39,949 nucleotides of DNA from Asparagopsis taxiformis (taxonomy: Eukaryota; Rhodophyta; Florideophyceae; Bonnemaisoniales; Bonnemaisoniaceae), in the NCBI GenBank assembly GCA_030407315.1, contig JALQPE010000585.1, forward strand, positions 1 through 39,949, given 5' to 3'. The notes below the pieces were generated by a model. The model ran no database searches, had not been told where the DNA came from, and saw only the letters and a list, made by a program, of their open reading frames with translations. Positions 1-9,400 of the stretch are shown here, piece after piece. A program made the position numbers and the translations under genes. The stretch's first letter is position 1, and every line of letters begins with the position of its first letter.

Positions 1-1387
1 TAAAACCCGATATTCCGGCCCCAACGCAAGGGCGCCGCGAACCTCAGCCAACGCGCTGGTAACGGAGACGAACGTGTCGGAACCGTCCACCGGGATTGCA
101 CGAAGCATCTCGTAGTCGGCCAGGAAGTCCAACGTGGACTCCGGCAGTAGGCACGCACGCCCGAACACACGACGTTCCACAAACAGCGAGCACGCGAGCA
201 TCGCTGCGTGTTCGATGTCCACGGCCATGAGGAAACGTTCCTTCACGGGGGCAGGCGCGCGTCTTCACGGCATCGGTGAATAATGTATGTACCACGCGTG
301 GTAATAACGTGGACGACCCACGGGGGTACGGAAACTCCTCTACTACGTCCGGCAACGGCGGGAAGTAGAGCTCGCTCGGGACGACCCACGGAGCTGACGC
401 GTGCGACACGCGGTAGTCGTCCGCGTTCACGTGGCGGAGAGCGAAGTGGTCGTCGTACGACACGGCGCTTTTGGAGATGACGCTCAACGAAAGAGCAGTC
501 TTCCATTCGGCACGTTGCCTTTCGAAAGTGTCCGCGGACATACGAATACGGACGCCACCGAGATGAACGGCGGTTCCTCGGGCGTCCCCTTCCACAGGAA
601 GGCGTCCATACGATCGACGTAGATCGCGTCGTTGGCGTCACGCAACCACGAGCGGTCGCAACGTATCGACGCCGGGATCTGGTAACGTTCCGATCCCGGT
701 GGCCCGTTGGCGAAACGACGCCCGGCTGCCCGCCCCCACGTATCCTCGGCGGAACGCATGTAGTCGACAACCGCGCGGGCGTCTAGACGATCTTTTGCCA
801 ACGTGGCGAGATCGTCGTTCGTGATACCCACGCGGGGGGCAACGCAGCCCACGCGTGGGTCAGGACGCCTACGTTTAGCGCCGCACCGCCACGTGAGGCG
901 GTGCCGACCGTCCCAACGGGGTCACCACCCTCCGGCGAGGGATCCTGGCGAGGAGAACGCGGCGAGCCATCACGACGAGGCACGCCCGTGCGGGCCGCCG
1001 CCACAGCACGACGCGAACGAGCGGCCGCTGCCATCGCGGCTACACCCATCGACGGGGCCGCGGCAGCCGGAATGACGGGTGACGAATTCCCCGAGTCGGA
1101 CGCCGTTGCGTCATCATCACGTGGGGCATCGGCCCTAGCAGCCTCGGCAGGCGTCACGGAAGCCGCCAGGCGAGACGGAGCCATGGGGCGAGACGAAGAG
1201 GCGGCGGCCTGAGGAGCAACGGCTTCTCCCGCCCTAACGGATGGGGCGGGCGCGACGGACGCTTCCGTCGCTGGCGGCGCACCGGCCCGACGAGGGAGGG
1301 AGCGCCCTGCGAAGGGTTCCTCGCTCCACCTCCAGCAGAGCCGGCGGGCCGCGGGGTGTTAGCATCGGTACTACGAGTCGTAACCAT
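1..1387 (-). pseudogene. Frameshifted GC-rich gene of unknown type, 5' part, running off the left edge
   Basis: I do not recognise this protein. A minus-strand start at 1385-1387 (MVTTRSTDAN...) leads into a Pro/Ala/Arg-rich N-terminal tail. Protein-like sequence then continues only by changing frame several times: about 1385-1190, 1184-850, 852-590, 595-290, and from about 250 to the edge. The last segment reads ...LMAVDIEHAAMLACSLFVE.... The later segments are non-repetitive and have a normal amino-acid mix, including WVVPSELYFPPLP, which suggests a once-real structural or gag-like protein. An upstream in-frame hydrophobic stretch (1531-1388) is probably untranslated leader, because its DNA is pyrimidine-rich and the internal ATG has a good context. 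The shifts mean it is dead unless the sequence has errors. A gag or viral-capsid origin is a guess. Confidence 0.4.
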
Positions 1388-2624
1388 CGTGGTTACGCTG
1401 TACACGATAATTATGACGAGTGCAACGAGCACGACGACGAGAGCCACGCGGGCTAGACGAAACAAGAGAACGAAGGGAACGGAGGAAATAATACCCAGCG
1501 GGGGAAAGAGATAAGGAATAACGAAAGGCAACGGCCTGGATGACGATGGTGAGAGGAAGGGTGAGCGACGATCGCTATCACGTTAAGCCGCCGCTTAAAT
1601 ATCCTTCGGACGACCGTTGTCGAAATGCCCGCTGGCAGATTCACGAAAAGGCCGCGGCCTGCGCACGTATCGCGCTGAATTGAAGCACACCCGCGTGGTG
1701 GAATTGGACACTGCATCCGTTGCAGGGAAACGCCTAAGCGAGGCATTGACGTACGACGCCAACGGGCGGGCCGCGATGATTACGAAAGAGCCGGAGCGCA
1801 CGCGCGCGCTCCGGCGCCGTGGCGATTCGATCAGCCAACCGGGCCATGTACGTTTCAACGAGATTTTTCGGGACAACTGCCACGTCCGCAGTTGTACCCG
1901 AAAAGGCGCCACGGCCCCGTGTCTCAGGAGCGTCCTGACGGGCCTCGCGTGGCCGGGACGTCCACGTGTGGGGGTGGGGCTGTGTAGTATACGTGGCAAT
2001 TCCGAAATTGCAAATATTTACGCTTTCCGCGGAATTCGAATTTCGGCGGATACGACCGGCGACAGCAATGCACGAACATTGCTGGCGCATGCGCGCGCGC
2101 AACCGGCACACGTGTGCAACGAACGTATTGGCAACGGCCAACGGACCAACGGGTCCCTACGTGTGACCCACAAGGTCCTTTCCCATTCGGGGACGTTACG
2201 AGTAGTGTTTACACTGTAAAGCGATGCCATCGTGGCCATATAGGTATTGGCATCGTGCCGGGAGGGAAAGGGGACAAGACAACGATCGAGCAACGGCTCT
2301 AGTCTACGACTGACTTCTACGTTACGTTTACGTTTTGCCTAGCGAGGCTTCGTCTCCGTCGAGCTGCGTACTCCCTATCCATCGCCGCACGTAAGGCTGA
2401 TTGCGTGTAGTGCCTCCGGGCTTGGTTGAGAGCGCCTCCGGTGACGTACCACCTCGTTTGCTAACGTAATCCTCGCGTGGATTGTTGCGTCGAGACGCTC
2501 GTGTCTACTCGCTAACCTATCTCTACCGTTCTACCTAACATACAGTCAAAACACCAGCGGGTGGACTGCTCGTTTCGTTTCGTAAGGACAGCGTGTCCGT
2601 GGCTCGTACCAGCTACTTCTAGAA
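1388..2624. other. GC-rich non-coding stretch, possible leader and LTR of the left element
   Basis: No convincing gene. Open frames of 130-200 codons exist on both strands but overlap one another and carry no motif, as expected in GC-rich DNA. It lies upstream of the minus-strand gene at 1-1387 and abuts the broken end of the transposase-like frame near 2636. That would fit an inserted element whose minus-strand LTR begins TGTGGAACAACG at about 2640. I could not define the other LTR end or a primer site. Confidence 0.25.
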
Positions 2625-4016
2625 CTAACGTTGTTCCACACTGACCTTCAAACTATGCCCAACTGTCGCTTTTGTATTGACAGTGAAATGGGGAAGCCCA
2701 TATCCAGACTGGTCTGCACCATCCACGATAAGTGATGTATACTGCGAAGGGTACAACGCAGCTAGCTCACACCTCTTCTGATACTCTCTACGTTCCCGAG
2801 AAACCATCTCTATATGCAAACGTCTCCGTTCAAGAAGAGGAGCTGTAATCTTCTTCTCTGCTCCATACTTGGCTAGAGCGTCCCGAATATACTCACAATC
2901 AGTACATTTTGTGAATCGCTGAATTCTTCTTACTTTGATATCACCGCAATACTTCTTCCAAGTTGTGTAGAAGTATGCCAAAGAAGGTATATTATGATAT
3001 CCATGCAGAACAGTGTACTGTTCTCGGAAAACTTCATAGACAGATTTCTTTTGAAAGAGTGGAAGGTGTCTTTCGTTGGTGTCAGGCATTCGCTCCGCTG
3101 TAGAATCCGCAAATCTGTCCAGGAAACATATAACAGAGTCCCTCTGTGGACTCTCTGGGTCTTTTTGAGCTGATGAAAAACAGACTGATCTTCCATTTGC
3201 CCATGAAATCTTCACTGATCGTTGCATGTGTCTAGAAAACATGAAGGAAGACTCCAGGAATTTGTAGCAGACTTTCCTCCCGCAAAAAAGGTAAACTTTA
3301 GATCTGGGATCGAATAATTTCTTCAAGTATCTTCGCCGATCATTCCTTCCCCATAAAAGTACTCGGCTGACTTCAGACCTCAGAAACGTTGTGTCTGTAC
3401 TTCGAAAGCATCTCCTTTTCTTACAACCGAACTGTTTTCTGATGTCTAGATTAGATAAAGACGTGACATGCTTCCTCTTCTCGATCATCCTTTTGCTCAC
3501 ACGATATCCATTACTCCTCTTGTCGCTATCATGGTTTTTTCGTGGACTTGTATCCAACTGATAGATGGATGGTTTTCCAATTGGACAAGATGACGCACAA
3601 GAATCAGAATATCTTTCTGTTGCAGTACTTGGAGATAAGCAGTCAGATACAGAAGCTTGTTTTACTTCCAGCGGTGATTGAAATGGAATACTTCCGTAAC
3701 CGTCATTACGCTCCGAAAGAATTCCAGATTCCGAACGATTCAATGAACCTCTGACATATTCTTGGCGGTTTCTGTTGAAACGAATTGGAATTATATCATT
3801 ACTCAATGGAATTCTTTGGTTTGCAGATGATTTTGATCGGTTTGGATGATGCGGAAATGAGTTCTCGCTGGTGCATTGTTCAGCTTCGGCTTCGATCCCC
3901 AGCGTTGCAAGAATACCAACAGCACTTTTGTGAATCAGTTTGCGGTTGGTGTCGGAGAGGCAAAATGTGTCCTCCATGAGTTTGCAGTGGTTTTCACTTC
4001 GAACGCTCACTTTCAT
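2625..4016 (-). pseudogene. DDE-transposase-like protein, C-terminally truncated
   Basis: 463-codon open frame. The N-terminal 200 residues are polar and low in complexity. Around residues 235-300 is a Cys/Arg-rich part (KVYLFCGRKVCYKFLE, then RHMQRSVKISWANGRS) resembling a DNA-binding region. Residues of about 330-440 read SVYEVFREQY...PSLAYFYTTWKKYC...FTKCTDCEYI, followed by a basic helical stretch and then YTSLIVDGADQSGYGLPHF. The order CxxC, basic helix, xxIxDGxDQxxxxxPHF is familiar from large uncharacterised transposase-like families in algae and marine invertebrates, where the D of DGADQ is taken as the first catalytic Asp. The frame stops shortly after this motif (VSVEQR), so the rest of a DDE core is missing. 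That matches an insertion of the GC-rich element at about 2640. Family assignment is from memory of sequence patterns only. Confidence 0.5.
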
Positions 4017-4210
4017 TGACAGGTGAACAGAATGCGGGGAAAATTTGTAAGTACTGATAGAGCATATAATTCAAATTTACAAAAACAGAGAACAAATTTC
4101 GCGCCAAATATTGTACAACGGTAATGATCGATGTGAAAAGATTTATTCCATTCTTCTCTAGATGTTTGGAATCGCTCTTCAGTAGTGCAATGTACAAAAA
4201 TAGTACTCAT
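4017..4210. other. Non-coding flank of copia-1
   Basis: AT-rich spacer between the transposase-like start codon and the 5' LTR. No gene seen. The last five bases, CTCAT, do not match the five bases after the 3' LTR (GAAAC), so no target-site duplication supports a simple insertion here. Confidence 0.6.
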
Positions 4211-4698
4211 TGTTGAAGCACTGGAATTGGCCCTGAGGGGCTCAATTACGTGAGAAAACTTTGACCCTCGATTTCTCTTAGAAGGAGTGCTCTAGGCGCT
4301 CCGAAACCTATCTCATCGTGTTCAGCGTGCCCGAATTAGTCGGGTAGCAACTTCTCCGAAGCTTCTACGACCTTTCTTCATGGAGATAATAGCGTCTGAA
4401 GTTTCAATTTGTTTCTCATACTTTCAATTAGTAATTAGAAATGCCAGGATGGGTTGCCATCATGGCAGAGGGAAAATGTTATGATAAGTGTACACGTGTG
4501 GGTGATATGATAGAGAAGCCCACGTGTACCAGATTGGCAGCGGGTGCTTGCTAGGACAGACTGTCAGTGACAGTCTGTCTGGAGCAGCCTTGAACAGGCT
4601 GTCCTTAGCACCGCCGGCGCACCTCGGCGAGAATACAAATAATGTAGTGAGCTCGCAGATTCAATAAACGCTTGGTAAGCGACCAATTCGTTTCAACA
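4211..4698 (+). repeat. Copia-1 5' LTR (488 bp)
   Basis: Repeated at 10137-10624 with nine differences, and inverted at 26453-26940 and 30774-31260. It starts TG and ends CA. It holds CACGTG at 4493-4498 and 4521-4526, a 12-bp perfect inverted repeat at 4555-4579, a CAGCCT/AGGCTG hairpin at about 4585-4601, and AATAAA at 4663-4668 as a possible polyadenylation signal. Confidence 0.95.
4555..4579. repeat. 12-bp perfect inverted repeat in the copia LTR
   Basis: GACAGACTGTCA at 4555-4566 and its exact complement TGACAGTCTGTC at 4568-4579 are separated by one base. The sequence is kept in all four full copia LTRs of the window, and degraded in the solo LTR. It could be a dimeric protein-binding site or an RNA hairpin in the repeat region. 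Confidence 0.85.
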
Positions 4699-4720
4699 GG
4701 TTATGGGCCCAGCGCGCTCG
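4699..4720 (+). promoter_or_regulatory. Copia-1 primer-binding site, half-tRNA (initiator Met) type
   Basis: The bases directly after the LTR are GGTTATGGGCCCAGC followed by GCGCTCG. Eukaryotic initiator tRNA-Met contains the anticodon-arm sequence GCTGGGCCCATAACC, the exact complement of the first 15. Drosophila copia is primed by the 5' half of this tRNA and has the same start. No TGG complementary to a tRNA 3' end is present, so priming by an internally cleaved tRNA is the best reading. Confidence 0.85.
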
Positions 4721-5359
4721 TAGGTCGTTTCAATATCTCTCGCGCTTCGGTAAGTGCGTCGCTTGCGTCGGCGTTCTGTTACCTCTTTCGTCTTGTTTTC
4801 GTTTACTCACCTTTCTGCCGTGCTGCGCCTTCCCGCGCGTCCGCGCTCTTGCGTAGAGTGTTCTCCACGCTCTTGCGGCCATCGCCGCGTTCTTCCTTCG
4901 CCACCGCGCAACCTCTGTCGCCGCGCCGCACCTCTGTCGCCGCTCCGCGCCGACACTGTGTCATCCTGTCACTGACACTGACATCCTGTCATCCACACTG
5001 TGTCATACTGACACTCTGTCATCTTGCCATCCGTTTCCGGGTCATCGTCATCAGGTGACATCATTCTTTCATCTGGGGTTCGCGTGCGAAGGAAAAAGTT
5101 TGGCCAGCGTCGTTGCTGGGGTTTGAACCAAGGATCTATACATCGACGTGGACCGTCCAACCGACTCGGCTACCGGGCCATTCAAGGCCCAATTACTGGA
5201 ATTGGCCTTTGCTTTTATATTGGCTAGTCTATACCTTTCTCAACTCGGTCCTGCTCTTGTAAGACAGTGACCTTGTCCTGATCGGTATAGCGTTATAGCC
5301 TTTACATATCACCGAATAAACTCATCGGACGTTTGGTTTTCTCATCAACTCTATCCACA
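4721..5359 (+). other. Long leader of copia-1
   Basis: Untranslated leader between primer site and zinc-finger gene. A strong splice donor GGTAAGTG starts at 4750 and is also present in copia-2. About 4960-5040 has short CTGTCAT/CACTGTGTCAT-type tandem repeats. A tRNA-like sequence lies on the minus strand at 5102-5179. No protein gene is supported: the first ATG, at 4703, meets a stop after six codons. Confidence 0.6.
5102..5179 (-). repeat. tRNA-like (SINE-type) sequence in the copia-1 leader
   Basis: On the minus strand there is a good A box (TAGCCGAGTCGG, complement of 5161-5172) and a good B box (GGTTCAAACCC, complement of 5119-5129) at tRNA spacing, with a paired D stem and a T stem with one mismatch. 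The acceptor and anticodon stems do not pair well, so this is not a normal tRNA gene. A degraded tRNA or tRNA-derived SINE head carrying a pol III promoter is most likely. Confidence 0.4.
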
Positions 5360-5876
5360 AGTAAGTTTATACCTTTCACCTTTCGGTCTATTTCAAGGTT
5401 TAGACCTTAGTATTGATCGGTATAACTTCTAACTCTCTTGTTCTCTTCTCTCTGCAGTGTTTAGCAGTGACGAAGACCGCGTGGAACCGCGCACCGACGA
5501 GCAGCCTCCCAGGCTTCGTCGCGAGGGGGATTCTCTTCAAGACCGGGTCTTCCGCAAAGCCTACAGCATCGCCGAAAGGAGGGACAACAAGAAGAAGTAC
5601 GCCGCTCACAAGAAGGCAAACCGCTCGAGGTGCCATCACTGCAACGTCTTACTCAACTCCGCCGAGTCTAGAGTCGCACACTTCAGCGGCTCTAGACATA
5701 AGAAGACTATCGAACGCCTGAAGGAAGGTGGTCTCAAGGTCTGCAAGCCCTGCGGTGTCATCGTTCGCACCCAGAGCGAGTTCGACAACCACCTCCGCGG
5801 TAGTCGCCACCGTGGCATCGAGAAGACTCTCAAAGCCCCTAAAGCCTCTAAGGCTTCTTCCTCCTCCGATAAGTAG
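5360..5876 (+). CDS. Double U1-type (matrin/JAZ) C2H2 zinc-finger protein carried by copia-1
   Basis: 139-residue product. Exon 1 supplies the A at 5360, the intron is 5361-5457, and exon 2 starts TGTTTAGC, so splicing makes the start codon with A at position -3. In exon 2 alone the frame has no ATG near its start. Two zinc fingers share the spacing CX2CX12HX5H: C59, C62, H75, H81 and C96, C99, H112, H118. This is the U1/matrin/JAZ class, which usually binds RNA, often double-stranded or snRNA. An acidic N-terminus (SSDEDRVE), a basic stretch (RRDNKKKYAAHKK) and a Lys/Ser tail flank them. It sits between the LTR and gag, where copia elements normally have no gene, and looks like a captured host gene. 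A role in binding element RNA is inference. Copia-2 lacks it. Confidence 0.8.
5361..5457 (+). other. Spliceosomal intron (97 nt) of the zinc-finger gene
   Basis: Donor GTAAGTTT at 5361, branch-like CTAAC at 5429-5433 with the branch A about 25 nt from the acceptor, a pyrimidine tract, and acceptor TCTGCAG ending at 5457. All four signals are canonical. Removal joins A to TG and creates the only suitable ATG of the zinc-finger frame. Confidence 0.75.
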
Positions 5877-6060
5877 TACTCCTTTTCTCTAGACACAATA
5901 GAAATCTAGCTGATTTCTCTTTCATAAACCTTGTTTTCTTGTTCTCCACTCATCTTGCTCTTAGCTAAAAGTCTCTATCCTATAGATCCCAGCTTGGTCC
6001 TAGACGACTATCGGTTGTCCACTTGGGAAGGGTCGAACAGATAAGACTTATTGCAGAGCC

Positions 6061-6408
6061 ATGGAGAGCACTTCATCCGGCATTCGCATTGAAAAGCTGG
6101 ACTACTCCAACTTCCACTCATGGAAGCAAAAGATGGAGCTCATCCTCGGACACCGCGAGGTGGACGAAATGATCGATCCTGACCTACGTCCTCCACGCCC
6201 GGCAGAACAGGAAGCACTGTCCAAGTGGCTTCGCAAAGACAAAACTGCTCGGATGACCATCGGGATCACGTTGTCTGATGAGATGCTCAAGAACGTGTCA
6301 CACACCACTACTGCTCTGGAAATGTGGCAGGAGATCTGTAACGTGCACCAAAGGCACACTCTCCTAAACAAACTAGCTGCAAGGCGTGATTTCTATACGC
6401 CACTATGA
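6061..6408 (+). CDS. gag: Copia-1 Gag N-terminal part (broken)
   Basis: 115 codons starting in a good context (AGCCATGG). It reads KLDYSNFHSWKQKMELIL and later TALEMWQEICNVHQR...LLNKLAARRDF, the copia Gag pattern (retrotran_gag / UBN2 type) with a W in the first helix. It ends at a TGA that overlaps the next ATG (ATGA at 6405-6408). The Gag homology continues directly in the next frame (MKPGEQMLVYINRVRQMASVL), so one base has been lost or the second frame is reached by reinitiation. No canonical slippery heptamer is present at the junction. The missing piece in copia-2 prevents a direct comparison. Confidence 0.8.
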   Translation: MESTSSGIRIEKLDYSNFHSWKQKMELILGHREVDEMIDPDLRPPRPAEQEALSKWLRKDKTARMTIGITLSDEMLKNVSHTTTALEMWQEICNVHQRHTLLNKLAARRDFYTPL

Positions 6409-9400
6409 AGCCCGGTGAACAGATGCTCGTCTACATTAATCGTGTTCGACAGATGGCCTCGGTCCTCAGCTCTATGGGCGTGATCATCGACGACAAGGAA
6501 ATGGCTATGGCTGTCCTCAATGGCCTTCCTTCTTCCTTCCAGACACTCATTACTGCTCTTGATGCTATAGGTGATGAGGATCCTACATTCACCTTCGACA
6601 AAGTCCGAAGTCTCCTTCTTCAGGAGGAACGTAGAGCTTCTATTTTGAAACCTGGAAGCTCTTCTTCTGACTCGGCTGCATTATTATCCAGGTCTGGGAA
6701 ACAGCCCGGCAGTAACCGAAAGAAATGCACTCATTGCGGTCGTACCAACCACACTGAACCGTATTGTTGGCAAAAGTATGGCCGTCCATCCCGCTCTCGG
6801 CCTGCACGGTCTAAACCTTCTGCCATGGTTACTCTCACCGATTCAGAAGGCAATCCTCCATCAAACTCTGTTTCCGCGTCTACTTTCCATAATGATGAAG
6901 AGAAAGAGTATGTTTGCCTCATGTCAACTACTCCTGGATCTCTTCATACATCAACTTGGTACATAGACTCTGCTGCCACCTCTCACATGACCTTCGATCG
7001 CTCCATGTTTGTTTCCTATAAGGAAATAACACCGTTCTCCGTAACTCTGGGAGATAAGTCTACCTCAATGGCAGTCGGCCGTGGTGATGTTCGTTTAATG
7101 ATCTCTCTATATGGGGAAATAAAACAGTGCATACTTCGTGACGTTCTCCACGTTCCCTCTTTTGTATTTTCTCTCATCTCCGTCAGCACCCTCACTACTC
7201 GAGGCATATCGGTGCAGTTCAATAACAATACAGTCATCCTGACTCAGAACAACAAACCGATAGCCACTGGACGGAGAAGCAAGGGACTCTATGCCATTGA
7301 TCTCTTCTCGTCAAAGGCCCCAAAAGATCATGTGCAGCAAACAGCCTGTGTGGCCTCGCTACAGCTCTGGCACGAGCGGCTCGGGCATGTCAACAAGTCC
7401 GGTATCTCACGCATGGAACAGCTATCTGCCGTGAAGGGCCTCCGAATCAAATCTCAGAAATCAGATGCAGGTGCCCCATGTGAAGGATGCATAACCGGCA
7501 AAATGCCCCGAGCAGCTATTCCAAAGCTCTCCGAAACGAGAGCATCTGAGCTACTCCAGTTGGTTCACACAGATCTGGCAGGGCCGATGGAAGTACTCTC
7601 GAAAGGGGGAGCTCGCTACTTTGTGACATTCATCGATGACAAGTCCCGATGGCTAACGGTATACCCGCTCCACCGTAAGTCCGATTGCTTCGACTCCTTC
7701 CAGAGATTCCTGCGCATTGCTGAAACGCAAACTGGTTGTAAACTCCGCCAACTACGCTCGGATGGAGGGGGAGAGTTCTTCTCAAACGACTTTACCTCCT
7801 TCCTCGACAGCAAAGGAATCAAACGTCAGACCACCTGTGCATACACTCCGCAACAGAATGGTGTGGCAGAGAGAATGAACAGAACCCTCAAAGATCAAAT
7901 TCGTGCCATGCTCCATCACAGCAACACCCCATTCGAGTTCTGGGCAGAAGCACTCTCCTGTGCTGCCTACATTCGTAACCGTGTCACCAGCCGCTCCCTG
8001 CCAACTAGAAATACTCCGTATGAGATCTGGTATGGTAGGAAACCGAGTATTGCTCATATGCGAACGTTCGGAAGTAGATGCTGGTACAAAACGCCTGATA
8101 AACTTCTTCAGACCCTTGATTTGCGGGCAAAGGAAGCAATTATGCTTGGATACGCAAGCTCCCAGAAAGCCTACAAACTATGGGACACAGCAAATGAAAA
8201 GGTCGTTGTGTCGCGAGACGTAGTGTTCGACGAGCTGCAGAAGAAGCGTTTACCATCTTCTGATACAGACTACAACAGCGTTGATGCTGCTCCTGAGTCC
8301 AATACTGAGCCATGGGATGGAGACAGCAAGTCTGGTCTCTCTACCAAACAGGATACTCCTCCCTCATCCCATTCGGACTCTGACTCTGACACCAACGCTC
8401 CACAACCTCAATCTCCTCCACCAACTCCCTCAGCATCTACTGATGAGTCTCTCCTTAACGCTCCGCGTAAATCTTCTCGATCTCGTAAACCTCCGGGTGA
8501 GTGGTGGAAAACAACTGCCCTTGTCTCCACTACTGCTGATACCACTCCGGAACATCTTCTTACCTTCACTGAGGTGACCAAGGGGGAGGAGAAAGATCTC
8601 TGGATTGAGGCCATTCAGTCCGAGATGGATTCCCTCGAAGCAAATGGCACCTGGATTCTGGTCCCCCGCAGTGAAGCTCTCAACCTCCTCACTTCGAAGT
8701 GGGTCTTCAAACGCAAAGATGTTGTCAGTGAAACTGGTGAGCACTCGATCAAACACAAAGCTCGACTCGTAACTCGAGGATTCCAGCAGAAGTACGGCAT
8801 CGACTACTCCGAGACTTATGCCCCCGTTGTCCAGTTCTGTACTCTTCGCATGTTCTTTGCGCTCACTGTCCACCACGATTTGCACTGCGACCAAATGGAC
8901 GTCAAAACAGCCTTTCTCTACGGAGATCTCGAGCAGGACATCTTCATGGAGCAGCCGGAGGGATTCATCGACTCGAAGCATCCAGACCATGTCTGCAAAC
9001 TGCAAAAGGCTCTATACGGACTCAAACAAGCTCCGAGGCAGTGGCATGCTAAGATCGATGACTTTCTCATTTCACAGCTCGACTTCCAGAGCTCTCCGTA
9101 CGATCCATGTTTCTACGTCAGGTATCGTGACGACTCTATGATCATCATTGCACTATACGTCGACGATATTCTTCTTGCTTCAAGCAGTAGAGATATGTTG
9201 GATGAGCTGAAAGCAGAGTTCAGCAAGCGTTTCGAGATGAAGGATTGTGGTAGAGCTCGGGTATGTCTTGGACTAGAGATTGCGCGCAACACCTCGAAAG
9301 GACTGCTACACTTGAACCAGTCTCGCTACGCTGAGAAGGTATTGGAACGGTTTGGAATGGAAAATGCAAGTCCGGTTGTTACGCCAATGCAAGCTCAGAT

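Larger units (their letters stand above)
4750..6056 (+). promoter_or_regulatory. Possible long intron from LTR leader to gag (donor 4750, acceptor 6056)
   Basis: The donor GTAAGTG at 4750 and the acceptor ending TTATTGCAG at 6056 would remove the whole zinc-finger unit. The gag start codon would then lie four bases into the second exon (AGCC then ATGG at 6061, a good initiation context). The signals are seen; use of this splice is inference. It would let one LTR promoter make separate messages for the zinc-finger protein and for gag-pol. Confidence 0.4.

Noticed and set aside
1617..2219. 200-codon plus-strand open frame
   Set aside because: Equally long minus-strand frames overlap it, DNA is GC-rich so stops are rare, and no motif or family pattern is visible.
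1840..2640. A defined 800-bp LTR for the left element with primer site TGGCCCGG
   Set aside because: TGTGGAAC and GTACA ends can be proposed, but the implied tRNA end is not convincing and there is no second LTR copy to compare.
5102..5179. Functional tRNA gene on the minus strand
   Set aside because: Acceptor and anticodon stems do not pair; only the promoter boxes and D/T arms look tRNA-like.
4750..5457. Splicing the 4750 donor to the 5457 acceptor to start the zinc-finger protein
   Set aside because: The junction gives GTG, not ATG, and the upstream phase-matched frame has no start. The 5361 donor gives ATG exactly.
5413..5721. 102-codon frame covering the zinc-finger exon
   Set aside because: It reads the same exon out of frame; the zinc-finger frame has both complete fingers and a splice-made ATG.
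6380..6408. Programmed -1 frameshift site in copia-1 gag
   Set aside because: No slippery heptamer or obvious downstream stem at the junction; a one-base loss or stop-restart is simpler.
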